Positions 26,921-35,966 of a stretch of 64,000 nucleotides of DNA are shown in pieces. Position 1 is the first letter of the stretch. Each line of letters opens with the position of its first letter. Origin of the DNA: Bacteroidales bacterium (GTDB taxonomy: Bacteria > Bacteroidota > Bacteroidia > Bacteroidales > P3). A program made the position numbers and the translations under genes. The notes beneath the pieces are model-generated. The model made no database searches and was not told the origin of the DNA. It saw only the letters and a program-made list of their open reading frames with translations. Where the stretch lies: assembly GCA_016296345.1 (NCBI GenBank), contig JAEDJL010000002.1, positions 1 to 64,000 on the forward strand, given 5' to 3'.

Positions 26921-28450
26921 ATGCCAAACCAAATAAGGGCAGGAGCGGTTCTGACTTATCTGACGCTGTTTCTCAACAGTGTCATCGGCTTGATTTATAC
27001 CCCTTTCCTCACTCGAATGCTCGGACAGGGCGAATATGGATTGTATTCCCTTGTTGCATCGGTTGTGGGCAGCCTTACAATTTTGGATTTCGGCTTCGGA
27101 AACGCTCTTATTCGCTATACGGCACGTTTGAGAGCCGAAAGAGCAGAGCAGAAGCTCAAACAAATGTACGGAATGTTCTTTGTGATATTCTGCGGCATAG
27201 CTTTGCTTTCGCTGATTGTGGGTTTGATACTCTATTTCAACATCGACACACTCTTTTCTCGCAACATGAACGCCGAAGAACTCTCAAAAGTGAGAGTGAT
27301 GTTCCTTTTGCTCATCTTCAATCTTGCGTTTACCTTTATCATGAGCGTATATCGCTCAATCATAGTAGCATACGAGAGATTTGTTTTCCAAAAAGTCATC
27401 AACTTGATAAGGATAATACTCAATCCTCTTGTCATGGTGGTATTGCTTTTGTTCGGTTACAAAGCCGTAAGCATGGTTGTGGTGCAGACAATCTTCAATG
27501 TGCTGACCCTTTGTGCCGACTACTATTATTGCAAGCGTAAATTGAATGTGAGTTTTGTCTTCGGCAAGTTCGATTTCGCCTTTTTGAAAGAAGTATGTCT
27601 CTATTCGTTCTGGATATTCCTCAATGCAATAATGGATAAGGTCTATTGGAGTATGGGACAGGGCGTTTTGGGAGTATATTGCGGTGCAAAAATTGTTGCA
27701 GTCTATGGAATAGCGATACAACTTCAACAAATGTATATGTCTTTCTCGACCGCAATTTCGGGAGTGTTACTTCCAAAAATCACATCCATGGTTACAATCA
27801 AAGGAAACGAAAAAGCGGTGAGCGATTTGTTCATTCGCACAGGCAGATTGCAGTTCATAATCATGAGTTTTGTCGTTTGCGGGTTTGCACTCTTCGGAAA
27901 ACAATTCATTTTGCTCTGGGTGGGAGAGGAATATCTGCAAGCCTACACAATATGTCTTCTTTTCTTTTTCCCCTTGCTTGTACCCCTTATTCAGAACGTG
28001 GGAATTACCATACTGCAAGCTCGCAACATGATGCGTTTTCGTTCTGTGAGTTATGTGATTATAGCATTGCTTGCTTTCGTTGCCTCACTTCCGCTTTCAA
28101 AACACTACGGAGCTTTGGGTTGTGCGGCATCTACCTGCGGTGCTTTGGTCTTGGGACAAATCATAACCATGAATGTCTATTACCAAAGACGGGTAGGCTT
28201 GGACATTGCAGCCTTTTGGAAAGAGATTTTCAAAATGAGCCTTGCACCACTTGCCGTTACAATACTATCATACTTTGTAATCAGACAATTAACCCTTAAT
28301 TCCTACACATCTCTCTTTGTCGCGATAACAGCCTTTTCGCTTGTCTATCTTTCCATATTTTGGTTTGTGAGCATGAATCGGTATGAGAGAGATTTGCTTG
28401 GAGGAATGATTACAAAAATACTTAAAACCAAACGCAAATGTCGGTCATAA
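26921..28450 (+). CDS. Polysaccharide flippase of the PST/Wzx type
   Basis: 509 residues with 12-14 hydrophobic helices. The N-terminus (GAVLTYLTLFLNSVIGLIYTPFLTRMLGQGEYGLYSLV) is the oligosaccharide flippase family pattern. It would move lipid-linked oligosaccharide units across the inner membrane for capsule, O-antigen or exopolysaccharide synthesis. No glycosyltransferase lies nearby; its only partner is the downstream FrhB/FdhB-like gene, which starts 13 bases before its stop codon. That pair recurs in Bacteroidetes polysaccharide loci, so this is an isolated fragment of such a locus or a two-gene module acting elsewhere. Confidence 0.88.
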   Translation: MPNQIRAGAVLTYLTLFLNSVIGLIYTPFLTRMLGQGEYGLYSLVASVVGSLTILDFGFGNALIRYTARLRAERAEQKLKQMYGMFFVIFCGIALLSLIVGLILYFNIDTLFSRNMNAEELSKVRVMFLLLIFNLAFTFIMSVYRSIIVAYERFVFQKVINLIRIILNPLVMVVLLLFGYKAVSMVVVQTIFNVLTLCADYYYCKRKLNVSFVFGKFDFAFLKEVCLYSFWIFLNAIMDKVYWSMGQGVLGVYCGAKIVAVYGIAIQLQQMYMSFSTAISGVLLPKITSMVTIKGNEKAVSDLFIRTGRLQFIIMSFVVCGFALFGKQFILLWVGEEYLQAYTICLLFFFPLLVPLIQNVGITILQARNMMRFRSVSYVIIALLAFVASLPLSKHYGALGCAASTCGALVLGQIITMNVYYQRRVGLDIAAFWKEIFKMSLAPLAVTILSYFVIRQLTLNSYTSLFVAITAFSLVYLSIFWFVSMNRYERDLLGGMITKILKTKRKCRS

Positions 28451-29625
28451 ACAAAGTGTCGGAAGCCTCTTGCTGTGGTTGCGGAGCTTGTGTTGTCGTC
28501 TGCCAAAGGCATTGTTTGCAGATGAAACAAGATAATAATGGTTGGTTTAGACCATTGCTTTCTTTGAGAGCTTGCAACGAATGCGGATTGTGCGAAAGCG
28601 TCTGCCCCGTTCTTGCACCCAAAACATTACGAGAGCAATCCGAAAACGTCTTTGCAGCAAAAGCCAAAAGCAAATCAATTCGCATCAAATCATCTTCGGG
28701 AGGAGTGTTTGCCACACTTGCCAACCATATAATAGAACAGCAAGGCGTTGTTTGTGCAGCCCGATTTGCTTCGCCGACAAAGCTCATTCACGACTTTTGT
28801 TCAAAAAAAGAAGACCTGCCGGGCTATATGGGTTCAAAATATCTTCAATCAGATATGTCGGACTGCTATTTGAAGACAAAAAACTACCTCCTGCAAGGCG
28901 TGAAAGTACTCTTTGTGGGAACACCCTGCCAAGTCATGGCACTCAAACTCTACCTCAAAAAAACATATCCCGAACTTATCACAATGGAAATAGTTTGCCA
29001 CGGAGTGCCTTCTCAAAAGGCTTGGCAAAACTACCTTGAAGCAATATGCAGACGCACAAAGACCAAACCGGAAAGCATAACCGGCATAGAATTTCGCAAC
29101 AAAGACCGTTCATGGAGCGAATATAGCATGAAAATCTCAACTCCCGAAGGCACAATACACCGAAAGACAAGACGCAACGACTTCTTCCTCAAAGCCTTTC
29201 AGTCAAACCTTTTGCAGAGAGACTGTTGCTTTTCATGCCCTGCAAAATCTGTCGATACAAAAAGCGACATTGTTGCAGGCGATTATTGGGGTGTTGATAA
29301 TTTTCACCGAGACATTGCCGACGATAGGGGCGTGAGTTGTCTGATTGTAATAAACAAATCATTGTTGCCGCTGATAAAGAGCCTGCCATTGGAACTCACT
29401 GCCACAAAATATGAATACATTGCAGCATCAAACCCTGCCGTCGAACGCTCTGCAAGACCAAATCCCAAAAGAGAGCAATATCTTCAAAGCCTTTTGTCCA
29501 AAGACTTTATCCAAGCGACCAAACCACTTGTGAGAACGCCCCTTTCGCAAAAAACAAGACTTGCGATTAACAGTTTTAAGCACCGCTTGCTCAATGCGTT
29601 GCGAAGAATAAAGCAAAGCAGATAA
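28438..29625 (+). CDS. FrhB/FdhB-like (coenzyme F420 hydrogenase/dehydrogenase beta subunit) iron-sulfur protein
   Basis: 395 residues. Two 4Fe-4S binding clusters at the N-terminus (CCGCGACVVVC and CNECGLCESVCPV), then the FrhB/FdhB N- and C-terminal domains (SSGGVFATLANHI, FVGTPCQVMALKLYL, IVCHGVPSQ, DIVAGDYWGVD). In archaea this family uses F420. Bacterial relatives lie in polysaccharide clusters, where they are thought to act on sugars or pyruvyl groups, but their reaction is not settled. It overlaps the flippase gene by 13 bases, implying coupled expression. Confidence 0.85.
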   Translation: MSVINKVSEASCCGCGACVVVCQRHCLQMKQDNNGWFRPLLSLRACNECGLCESVCPVLAPKTLREQSENVFAAKAKSKSIRIKSSSGGVFATLANHIIEQQGVVCAARFASPTKLIHDFCSKKEDLPGYMGSKYLQSDMSDCYLKTKNYLLQGVKVLFVGTPCQVMALKLYLKKTYPELITMEIVCHGVPSQKAWQNYLEAICRRTKTKPESITGIEFRNKDRSWSEYSMKISTPEGTIHRKTRRNDFFLKAFQSNLLQRDCCFSCPAKSVDTKSDIVAGDYWGVDNFHRDIADDRGVSCLIVINKSLLPLIKSLPLELTATKYEYIAASNPAVERSARPNPKREQYLQSLLSKDFIQATKPLVRTPLSQKTRLAINSFKHRLLNALRRIKQSR

Positions 29626-29646
29626 GACTTTTCTCAAATAAATCAC

Positions 29647-29654
29647 TATCTTTG
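29647..29654 (+). promoter_or_regulatory. -7 box upstream of the 29.7-kb lipoprotein gene
   Basis: TATCTTTG followed by GC, 31 bases before ATG 29686. No clear -33 TTG was found at the expected distance. It would serve the lipoprotein-GH25-dehydrogenase run of overlapping genes. Confidence 0.5.
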
Positions 29655-29685
29655 CAGGACGTTTTCAAAAATATATTCAAGTCAG

Positions 29686-30399
29686 ATGAGCAAAACAAAA
29701 TCGCAATGTTTGCTTCTTGTGCTTGCAGCGGTGATGCTTGCAAGCTCTTGCGGCAAGAAGCAGGAGCAAAACAAAAAAGACAGCAGATTAACCACCAAAC
29801 AGGTACAACTTAACGAAGACAAACCGCTGTATCTGCCCGAAGGCTTCTCGGTAAGCGGTCTTAAAGTGAACGATACTGTCAATAATATAAAGGTAGATTT
29901 GCTTTGGCCCTTGTCGAAGGACAAAAACAACAAAATATCTCCCAAACCAATTCAGGCTTTTGCCAATGTGAGATTTAAGGCTTTTGTTTCCGAAGCAAAG
30001 GAAGCAGGAAAGATTTCGGGCAAGTTTCATACTCTGAAAATAAGACCTGTTTTTGCCAACGTAACTCACAATATGATGAGTTGCCTTTTGGAAGAAAAAT
30101 CACGTTTGGCAGAAGGCAATCAGACAAAACTCGACTTTGGTGTTACATATCGAATAAGTGATAACAAGGTTCTTTCATTCTGTGAAGTCTTTGCCTTTGA
30201 GGATAAGGATTTTGCAACAGTGCGTCAAGCCTTTGGAGAAGATGCGAAGAGCTTTTCAAGAGAAGATTTCTGTAAGGCAGGTTTTGCAATAGGCACTGAC
30301 TCTGTTTTTGTGTTCATTGACCAAGACAAAGGTCGGCAAACCCGTCTTGCAGCAGCAGTTTCGCTTCTTGAGACATTTATGACAAATGGCACTAAGTAA
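29686..30399 (+). CDS. Hypothetical lipoprotein
   Basis: 237 residues. The signal peptide ends in LASSC (Cys about 22), so it is a lipoprotein, followed by a charged linker (KKQEQNKKDS). The globular part has alternating strands (IKVDLLWPL, FANVRFKAFV, KLDFGVTYRI, VLSFCEVFAF) and a pattern near REDFCKAGFAIGTDSVFVF that faintly recalls DUF3298-type domains; I do not assign the family. It ends inside the start of the GH25 gene (14-base overlap), which suggests a shared cell-wall setting. Confidence 0.7.
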   Translation: MSKTKSQCLLLVLAAVMLASSCGKKQEQNKKDSRLTTKQVQLNEDKPLYLPEGFSVSGLKVNDTVNNIKVDLLWPLSKDKNNKISPKPIQAFANVRFKAFVSEAKEAGKISGKFHTLKIRPVFANVTHNMMSCLLEEKSRLAEGNQTKLDFGVTYRISDNKVLSFCEVFAFEDKDFATVRQAFGEDAKSFSREDFCKAGFAIGTDSVFVFIDQDKGRQTRLAAAVSLLETFMTNGTK

Positions 30400-31183
30400 A
30401 AAACAAAAGAAGAAACGCAGACGCATCATAATACTGTCCGCAGTCGGCGTGGTGGTGCTTGCATTGGGGTATTTGCTATACTCTTACGGCATCGACTACT
30501 ATCGAAAGTACTATGCGTGCGGAGGAGTTGAGATAGACTACTATCGCTTTCCCGTTACAGGCATAGATGTCGCCTCCCACCAAGGCAAAATCGACTGGAA
30601 AGAGGTTTATGATTCAAAGGTCTATTTTGCTTTTATCAAGGCTACCGAGGGCGAAAACTTTGTTGATAAACGCTTCAAGGAGAATTGGAAAGAGGCAAAG
30701 CAGAATAATATCATTGTAGGGGCGTATCACTTCTTTCGATTCAACAAAGACGGCAAAGAACAGGCATACAACTTTATCAACAATGTGTCTCTGTCTGCCG
30801 ATGACCTGCCTCCGGTGTTGGATGTGGAGCTTTATGGCGGCAACAAGTACACTCAGGAAACCAAAAACAAGGTAATAAGCGAAATATTCAACTGTTTGAG
30901 AACATTGGAACGCCACTACGAACGACGTCCGATAGTCTATACGAATATCGAAACCTACCAAAACTTCATCAAAGGCAACTTTGATGACTATGACCTTTGG
31001 ATTTGCAAGCTGTGCAGCGAACCCAAGAGTTTGGATTGGACGTTTTGGCAATACAATCACTCGGGAGACGTTCCCGGAATACGCTCCGAAGTGGATTTGA
31101 ACATCTTTAACGGAAATTATTCCGACTTTATCAACTATCTTTACGACAATAAAAATGAAGAAACAGAAGATATTGATTCTTGA
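30386..31183 (+). CDS. GH25-family lysozyme (N-acetylmuramidase)
   Basis: 265 residues. A very basic N-terminus (KKQKKKRRR) and one membrane helix (about 14-33) make it a membrane-anchored enzyme facing the periplasm. The GH25 domain starts at GIDVASHQGKIDWKEV and contains the catalytic D-x-E (VLDVELYG), FAFIKATEGENFVD, GAYHFFRF and the closing FWQYNHSG...VDLNIFNG. It would cut peptidoglycan glycan strands. It overlaps the upstream lipoprotein gene and the downstream dehydrogenase gene (29 bases). Confidence 0.92.
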   Translation: MALSKKQKKKRRRIIILSAVGVVVLALGYLLYSYGIDYYRKYYACGGVEIDYYRFPVTGIDVASHQGKIDWKEVYDSKVYFAFIKATEGENFVDKRFKENWKEAKQNNIIVGAYHFFRFNKDGKEQAYNFINNVSLSADDLPPVLDVELYGGNKYTQETKNKVISEIFNCLRTLERHYERRPIVYTNIETYQNFIKGNFDDYDLWICKLCSEPKSLDWTFWQYNHSGDVPGIRSEVDLNIFNGNYSDFINYLYDNKNEETEDIDS

Positions 31184-32099
31184 CAAGGCGGACAAGGTTC
31201 TGCCCGATATGCTTTCACAAGCAGGATTTGAGCCTTGCATTCACACAGATTACGTAAGGGAAGATGTTTTGCAACATATAGACCAATATGAGGGCGTTGT
31301 AATCCGCAGCAAGTTGGTTTTTGACAAACAAATCATCGACAAGGCAACAAACTTACGCTTTATTGCCCGATTGGGAGCAGGCATGGACGCAATAGATGTT
31401 GATTATGCTCAAAGTAAAGGCATAGTCTGCATCAATTCTCCCGAAGGTAATCGTACCGCAGTGGGAGAACATACCGTTGGATTGCTGCTCTGTTTGTTTG
31501 ACAAGATTGTTCGAGCTGACAAACAGGTAAGACAAGGCTTGTGGCTCAGGGAAGACAACCGCGGATTGGAGATTGAGGGCAAGACAATCGGCATCATAGG
31601 ATACGGAAACATGGGAAGGAGCTTTGCCAAATGCCTCAGTGGCTTTGACTGTAAGGTGTTGGCATACGACAAATACAAGAAAGACTATTCTGATTGTTAT
31701 GCAAAACAAGCCTCAATGGAAGAATTGTTTGAATTGTGCGATGTTATTTCGTTCCATGTCCCCCTTACCGAAGAGACAAAGTACATGGCAGACGAGGCAT
31801 TCTTCAATCGGTTTGCAAAACCTCTCTATCTGCTCAACACTTCTCGAGGAAAGGTTGTGCAATTGAAAGATTTGCTTTCGGCAATCAGGCAGGGCAGAGT
31901 TCTCGGAGCAGGATTGGACGTATTGGAAGTAGAAGCCTTTTCAAACGAACTTGACTTGAAGCAACTGCCCCGCGAATTGCAAGAACTCTTTCTTTTGGAC
32001 AATGTGGTCTTTTCGCCCCATGTTGCAGGCTGGACAAAGGAAAGCTATCACAAGTTGGCATATTATCTTGCCAAAAAGATAATCGAACTATTTGAATAG
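31155..32099 (+). CDS. D-isomer-specific 2-hydroxyacid dehydrogenase (SerA-like)
   Basis: 314 residues, the short form without an ACT domain. Rossmann motif IGIIGYGNMGRSFAK near 133-147, then SFHVPLTEETKYM, NTSRGKVVQLKDL with the catalytic Arg region, and the His in FSPHVAGWT near the C-terminus. The family oxidises D-2-hydroxy acids with NAD; Bacteroidetes phosphoglycerate dehydrogenases often have this length. No serC is adjacent, so glycerate, lactate-type or other substrates remain possible. Its start lies within the last 29 bases of the GH25 gene in another frame. Confidence 0.85.
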   Translation: MKKQKILILDKADKVLPDMLSQAGFEPCIHTDYVREDVLQHIDQYEGVVIRSKLVFDKQIIDKATNLRFIARLGAGMDAIDVDYAQSKGIVCINSPEGNRTAVGEHTVGLLLCLFDKIVRADKQVRQGLWLREDNRGLEIEGKTIGIIGYGNMGRSFAKCLSGFDCKVLAYDKYKKDYSDCYAKQASMEELFELCDVISFHVPLTEETKYMADEAFFNRFAKPLYLLNTSRGKVVQLKDLLSAIRQGRVLGAGLDVLEVEAFSNELDLKQLPRELQELFLLDNVVFSPHVAGWTKESYHKLAYYLAKKIIELFE

Positions 32100-32142
32100 A
32101 CGATTGTTGATATTGTATCTTAATAACAAATATATAAGTTGT

Positions 32143-33300
32143 ATGAATAATTTTGAATTTCGCAATCCCACACGATTGGTATTTGGAAAGGGACAGATAG
32201 CAAGGCTGTCCGATTTGGTAGGACAAGACAAGAAAGTACTCTTAACCTATGGTGGAGGCTCGATAAAGCGAAACGGAGTGTACGAACAGGTAATCGCTGC
32301 ACTCAAAGGCAGAGAGATAACAGAGTTTGGCGGAATTGAGGCAAATCCTGACTATGACACTTTGATTAAAGCGGTCGAAATATGCAAGCAAAAGAAGATT
32401 GACTTCATTCTTGCGGTCGGTGGAGGCTCTATTATCGACGGAACAAAGTTCATAGCAGCCGCTGCAAAGTGCGATTGTGAAGATACATGGAAGCTGATTA
32501 CTGACAAAAGTTTCAAGATGCCTGTTCCGATAGACTTCGGAGCTGTTTTGACCCTTCCTGCAACAGCTTCCGAGATGAACAACGGAGCAGTTATTTCGCG
32601 AAGAGCAACAAAGGAGAAATTCGCTTTTCACAATCCTGACGGCTTTCCTTGTTTCTCCATTCTCGACCCGACAGTTGTGCTATCTCTTCCAAAGAAGCAA
32701 ATATCCAACGGCATAGTTGATATTTATGCACACACCTTGGAGCAATACCTTACGACCTGTCTTGATACCAAAGTGATGGATTATTGGGCTGAAGGCTTGC
32801 TTAAAACTCTCATAGAGGAAGCTCCGAACCTTATGAGCGACAATCCGTCGTACGACAGCTGTGCAAACTTCATGCTTACTGCCACAATGGGACTAAATGG
32901 TTTCATTTCAATGGGAGTAGATGAAGATTGGGCAACACACATGATAGGACATGAATTGACAGCTCTTTGTGGCTTGGATCACGGAGAAACACTTGCGATA
33001 GTGCATCCGGGAGTTATGGCGGTGATGCGTCAAGAAAAGCACGGAAAACTTCTTCAATATGCACGCAGAGTGTGGAATATAACCGAGAGCGACCAAGAAA
33101 AAGCAATCGATATGGCGATAGAGAAAACCGAAAACTTCTTCCGCTCTATTGGAAAGAAGACCCGACTTGGCGAATATGGCATAGGAAACGACATTATCGA
33201 CACCATAGTAGAGCGATTTGAGCAAAGAGGCTGGGCTGTGGGCGAACACGGCATAGTAACTCCCGAAAAGACCCGACAAATTCTCGAAAGAGTAAAATAA
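32143..33300 (+). CDS. Iron-containing alcohol dehydrogenase (YqhD/BDH-like)
   Basis: 385 residues from ATG 32143; the longer frame from 32092 is less likely because the family begins at NNFEFRNPTRLVFGKG. Cofactor region LAVGGGSIIDGTKFIAAAA. Metal-ligand region: DIYAHTLEQY, then WATHMIGHELTALCGLDHGETLAIVHP, which supplies the His ligands. It is most like NADPH-dependent YqhD/butanol dehydrogenases that reduce aldehydes. A link with mgsA in the same window, clearing methylglyoxal, is only an idea. Followed by a strong hairpin terminator. Confidence 0.92.
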   Translation: MNNFEFRNPTRLVFGKGQIARLSDLVGQDKKVLLTYGGGSIKRNGVYEQVIAALKGREITEFGGIEANPDYDTLIKAVEICKQKKIDFILAVGGGSIIDGTKFIAAAAKCDCEDTWKLITDKSFKMPVPIDFGAVLTLPATASEMNNGAVISRRATKEKFAFHNPDGFPCFSILDPTVVLSLPKKQISNGIVDIYAHTLEQYLTTCLDTKVMDYWAEGLLKTLIEEAPNLMSDNPSYDSCANFMLTATMGLNGFISMGVDEDWATHMIGHELTALCGLDHGETLAIVHPGVMAVMRQEKHGKLLQYARRVWNITESDQEKAIDMAIEKTENFFRSIGKKTRLGEYGIGNDIIDTIVERFEQRGWAVGEHGIVTPEKTRQILERVK

Positions 33301-33333
33301 AGTCATCAATATAGTTTGACAAACGCACACTTT

Positions 33334-33368
33334 ACAGGAAGGAAGTCTCGTGCTTTCTTCCTGTTTTT
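33334..33368 (+). terminator. Intrinsic terminator after the alcohol dehydrogenase gene
   Basis: ACAGGAAGGAAG (33334-33345) pairs with CTTTCTTCCTGT (33353-33364) over 12 positions with one G-T, 7-base loop, followed by a T run. Confidence 0.85.
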
Positions 33369-33388
33369 GCCAAAACAAGGCGTATTTC

Positions 33389-33420
33389 TTTTGAAGCAAA
33401 GAAATAATTTAGTAATTTTG
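33389..33420 (+). promoter_or_regulatory. Promoter of the holin-like/panC run
   Basis: TAATTTTG at 33413-33420 with TTTTG at 33389-33393 and a 19-base spacer, 25 bases before ATG 33446. Confidence 0.65.
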
Positions 33421-33445
33421 CCGCCGCAAAAACGTATAGTAAACA

Positions 33446-33955
33446 ATGAAAGTCTTCAAAATCAACTTAGGTTCTGACAATCCGTCGCCTCTTAGCGGCA
33501 GATTTTGGACAAAAGCACTCGTTGTGGCGTTGGCAATCTTCATTTGCTCGCTTCTTTTCAAGTTCGCAGACGTTTCTTCTCCCTTGGCAGCGGTGGTAGC
33601 CGCCCTTGTGATAAGTCTGTTGAACGCTTTCCTCAAACCACTTCTCACATTGATTTCCGCACCTTTGATATTGATGAGCTTCGGCTTGTTTCAGTTGGTG
33701 ATAAATGCCATAATAGTCCTTTTGACTTCCTATTTGGTGAAAGGATTTCATGTCGGAGGACTTTTAGATGCGGTTTTGTTCAGCATAGTTGTAACTTTAA
33801 TCAGCTTTTTGTTGGATTTGCCGATAAAAATCAAGCGAATGAAAGACGCCCTTTTCCCCGACAGAGACAATGAAAAGGAAGAAGAGGAGGAGTTTACCCC
33901 TTACGAAGAAATGGACTCCGACTTCAACGACGAAGATAAGGAAGAAAAACAATAG
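33446..33955 (+). CDS. Phage-holin-4-2/YvlD-like small membrane protein
   Basis: 169 residues with four hydrophobic helices at about residues 18-40, 44-66, 70-95 and 100-125. The pattern AALVISLLNAFLKPLLTLISAPLI is the family core (PF04020 type). The last 45 residues are strongly acidic (EKEEEEEFTPYEEMDSDFNDEDKEEK). Despite the family name, members are chromosomal membrane proteins of unknown role and not lysis proteins. It lies 15 bp before panC and shares its promoter. Confidence 0.85.
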   Translation: MKVFKINLGSDNPSPLSGRFWTKALVVALAIFICSLLFKFADVSSPLAAVVAALVISLLNAFLKPLLTLISAPLILMSFGLFQLVINAIIVLLTSYLVKGFHVGGLLDAVLFSIVVTLISFLLDLPIKIKRMKDALFPDRDNEKEEEEEFTPYEEMDSDFNDEDKEEKQ

Positions 33956-33970
33956 TAAAACGATATTATC

Positions 33971-34807
33971 ATGCAGGTTTGTCGCAAAATTGACGAATTA
34001 CTCTCTTGTGTGGAGCAATTCAAACAGCAAAACAAAACAATAGGTCTGCTTCCCACAATGGGAGCTTTGCACGAGGGACATTTGAGCCTTGCAAAGCGTG
34101 CAAAAAAAGAAAATGACGTTTTGATATGCAGCGTGTTTGTCAATCCGATTCAGTTCAACAACAAAGAAGACCTTGAAAAGTATCCGAGAGATCTTGACTC
34201 TGACATAAAGATGCTTGAAGAGATTGACTGCGATGTGGTCTTTGCTCCTTCGGCAGAGGAAGTCTATGCAGAAGAACCCACAGAGACTTATTCTTTCGGA
34301 GCATTGGAACAAGTTTTGGAGGGACCTCAGAGACCCGGACACTTCAACGGAGTGGCTACAATAGTACATCGCTTGTTCAAGTGGTCAAAAGCCGACCGTG
34401 CATACTTCGGAGAAAAAGACTATCAGCAGATTGCAATCGTCAAAGACTTAGTTCGCCAATATCAAATCCCGATTGAGATTGTGGAATGTCCTATTTTCAG
34501 AGACCCCGACGGTCTTGCTACCAGCTCGAGAAACCGAAGACTTTCGCCTGAAGCAAGAAAGATTGCTCCCAAAATCCACGAAATTTTGACCAAATCGGCA
34601 GAACTGAGCCACAATATGTCCTATTCTCAAATCAAAAGCTATGTAGAGTGCGAGTTTAAGATGAGAAAGGCATTCGATTTGGAGTATTTCGAGATTGTAG
34701 ATGCCAAGACACTCCAACCAATTCGCCGTCCGAGCGAAAACGGAGCGGTAGGTTGCGTTGCCGTATGGCTTGACGGAGTGAGATTGATAGACATTCAAAA
34801 ATATTAA
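33971..34807 (+). CDS. panC: Pantothenate synthetase
   Basis: 278 residues. It joins pantoate and beta-alanine with ATP to form pantothenate for coenzyme A. Motifs: LLPTMGALHEGHLSL (HIGH-like), FVNPIQFNNKEDLEKYPR, RPGHFNGVATIVHRLF, YFGEKDYQQ and the KMSKS-like SSRNRRLSPE. Usually panC is near panB or panD in Bacteroidetes; here it lies between a holin-like gene and a hydrolase. Confidence 0.97.
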   Translation: MQVCRKIDELLSCVEQFKQQNKTIGLLPTMGALHEGHLSLAKRAKKENDVLICSVFVNPIQFNNKEDLEKYPRDLDSDIKMLEEIDCDVVFAPSAEEVYAEEPTETYSFGALEQVLEGPQRPGHFNGVATIVHRLFKWSKADRAYFGEKDYQQIAIVKDLVRQYQIPIEIVECPIFRDPDGLATSSRNRRLSPEARKIAPKIHEILTKSAELSHNMSYSQIKSYVECEFKMRKAFDLEYFEIVDAKTLQPIRRPSENGAVGCVAVWLDGVRLIDIQKY

Positions 34808-34811
34808 AGTC

Positions 34812-35777
34812 ATGAAAAAGTTACTGCTTTGTTTGGTTGCGATGTTGTTTTGCAGCCTTTGTGTTGCACAGAGTTCGCAAGAGAATTATTTGTTTTATCA
34901 AATCCCCCAGCCGGACGACTATGAGGGAGAAGTGGTAAGCACGCTTGTTGCCCACAAGGCTAACAATCATCGAAACAAAGCAGTGGTTTATCTTCACGGA
35001 TACAACGATTACTTCTTCCAATACCAAATGGGAGACAGCGTAATTGCCCACAACATGGATTTTTATGCCATAGAGTTGCGAAAATATGGCAGAAGCAAAA
35101 AGGACAATCAGCGTTGGTTTGAGGTAAAGGACCTTTCGGAATACTATCCCGACATAGACAGTGCAATAAGTCACATAAAGGCTTCGGGTACAGAGAACAT
35201 TTACTTTCTTGCACACTCGACCGGAGGGCTTATAGCGTCGCTTTACTTGGACGCTCGCAGAAACGAGAGCAGCATAAAGGCGGTTGTACTCAATTCTCCT
35301 TTCTTGGACTACAACCTTCCGAAGTTTCAGAAAAATGTATTGATACCCTGTCTTGCTTTTTTCAGACCTCTGATTGGCAAAATGACCATTTCGCAAGGAA
35401 GCGAGAGAGTTTATGCCAACAGTTTGCTCAAAGACTATGGCGGAGAGTGGGTTTTTGATACCCTGATGAAGTTTCCTGTTTCTCCGTCGGTAACCGTAAA
35501 TTGGCTTTCGGCAATCAAGAAAGGTCATCGCAAGGTTAAGCACGGACTTTCGATAGTTCAGCCTGTTCTTGTGCTGAGCAGCGACAAGTCAAATGTCATG
35601 CCTCACAATTCTGACCTTGTTCTAAACTATCGACACATACAACAAAGGGCCGACAAACTCGGAAACAACATCACCAAAGACACAATTCCCGACGGAAAAC
35701 ACGACCTTGCATTGAGCATAAAGCCTGCAAGAGAGCTGTTTTACCGCAAGATGTTTGCCTTCTTTGAGAAGTATTGA
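34812..35777 (+). CDS. Secreted alpha/beta hydrolase (lysophospholipase-like)
   Basis: 321 residues. Signal peptide MKKLLLCLVAMLFCSLCVAQ. An alpha/beta hydrolase of the Hydrolase_4 type: VVYLHGYNDYFFQ oxyanion region, nucleophile Ser in FLAHSTGGLIAS, acidic residue after VLVLSSDKS, and the final His in IPDGKHDLALS. Monoacylglycerol or lysophospholipid esters are the likely substrates by family, but not proven. Starts 4 bp after panC stops. Followed by palindromic array E. Confidence 0.87.
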   Translation: MKKLLLCLVAMLFCSLCVAQSSQENYLFYQIPQPDDYEGEVVSTLVAHKANNHRNKAVVYLHGYNDYFFQYQMGDSVIAHNMDFYAIELRKYGRSKKDNQRWFEVKDLSEYYPDIDSAISHIKASGTENIYFLAHSTGGLIASLYLDARRNESSIKAVVLNSPFLDYNLPKFQKNVLIPCLAFFRPLIGKMTISQGSERVYANSLLKDYGGEWVFDTLMKFPVSPSVTVNWLSAIKKGHRKVKHGLSIVQPVLVLSSDKSNVMPHNSDLVLNYRHIQQRADKLGNNITKDTIPDGKHDLALSIKPARELFYRKMFAFFEKY

Positions 35778-35779
35778 AA

Positions 35780-35858
35780 TAAAACGCCGTTTTGCTGAAA
35801 TAAAACGGCGATTTATTTTGCCAAAACGCCGTTTTATCCGAGCAGAACGGCGTTTTGT
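35780..35858. repeat. Palindromic AAAACGSCGTTTT array E
   Basis: Four units near 35780, 35801, 35822 and 35845 with alternating central GCCG and GGCG, spaced 21-23 bp. It lies 2 bp after the hydrolase stop and upstream of the lgt promoter. Confidence 0.85.
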
Positions 35859-35928
35859 TTTTGCTTGATTTTGAAGACGATACAAATCATTGTTCGTTTC
35901 CGATTATTATCAATTAAAATGGAATTAT

Positions 35929-35936
35929 TATCTTTG
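35929..35936 (+). promoter_or_regulatory. -7 box of the lgt/gpmA promoter
   Basis: TATCTTTG followed by GC, about 31 bases before ATG 35967. No TTG lies at the standard distance, so this is a weaker call. Confidence 0.5.
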
Positions 35937-35966
35937 CAACCTGTTTGACACAAATAAGGTTTTGAT

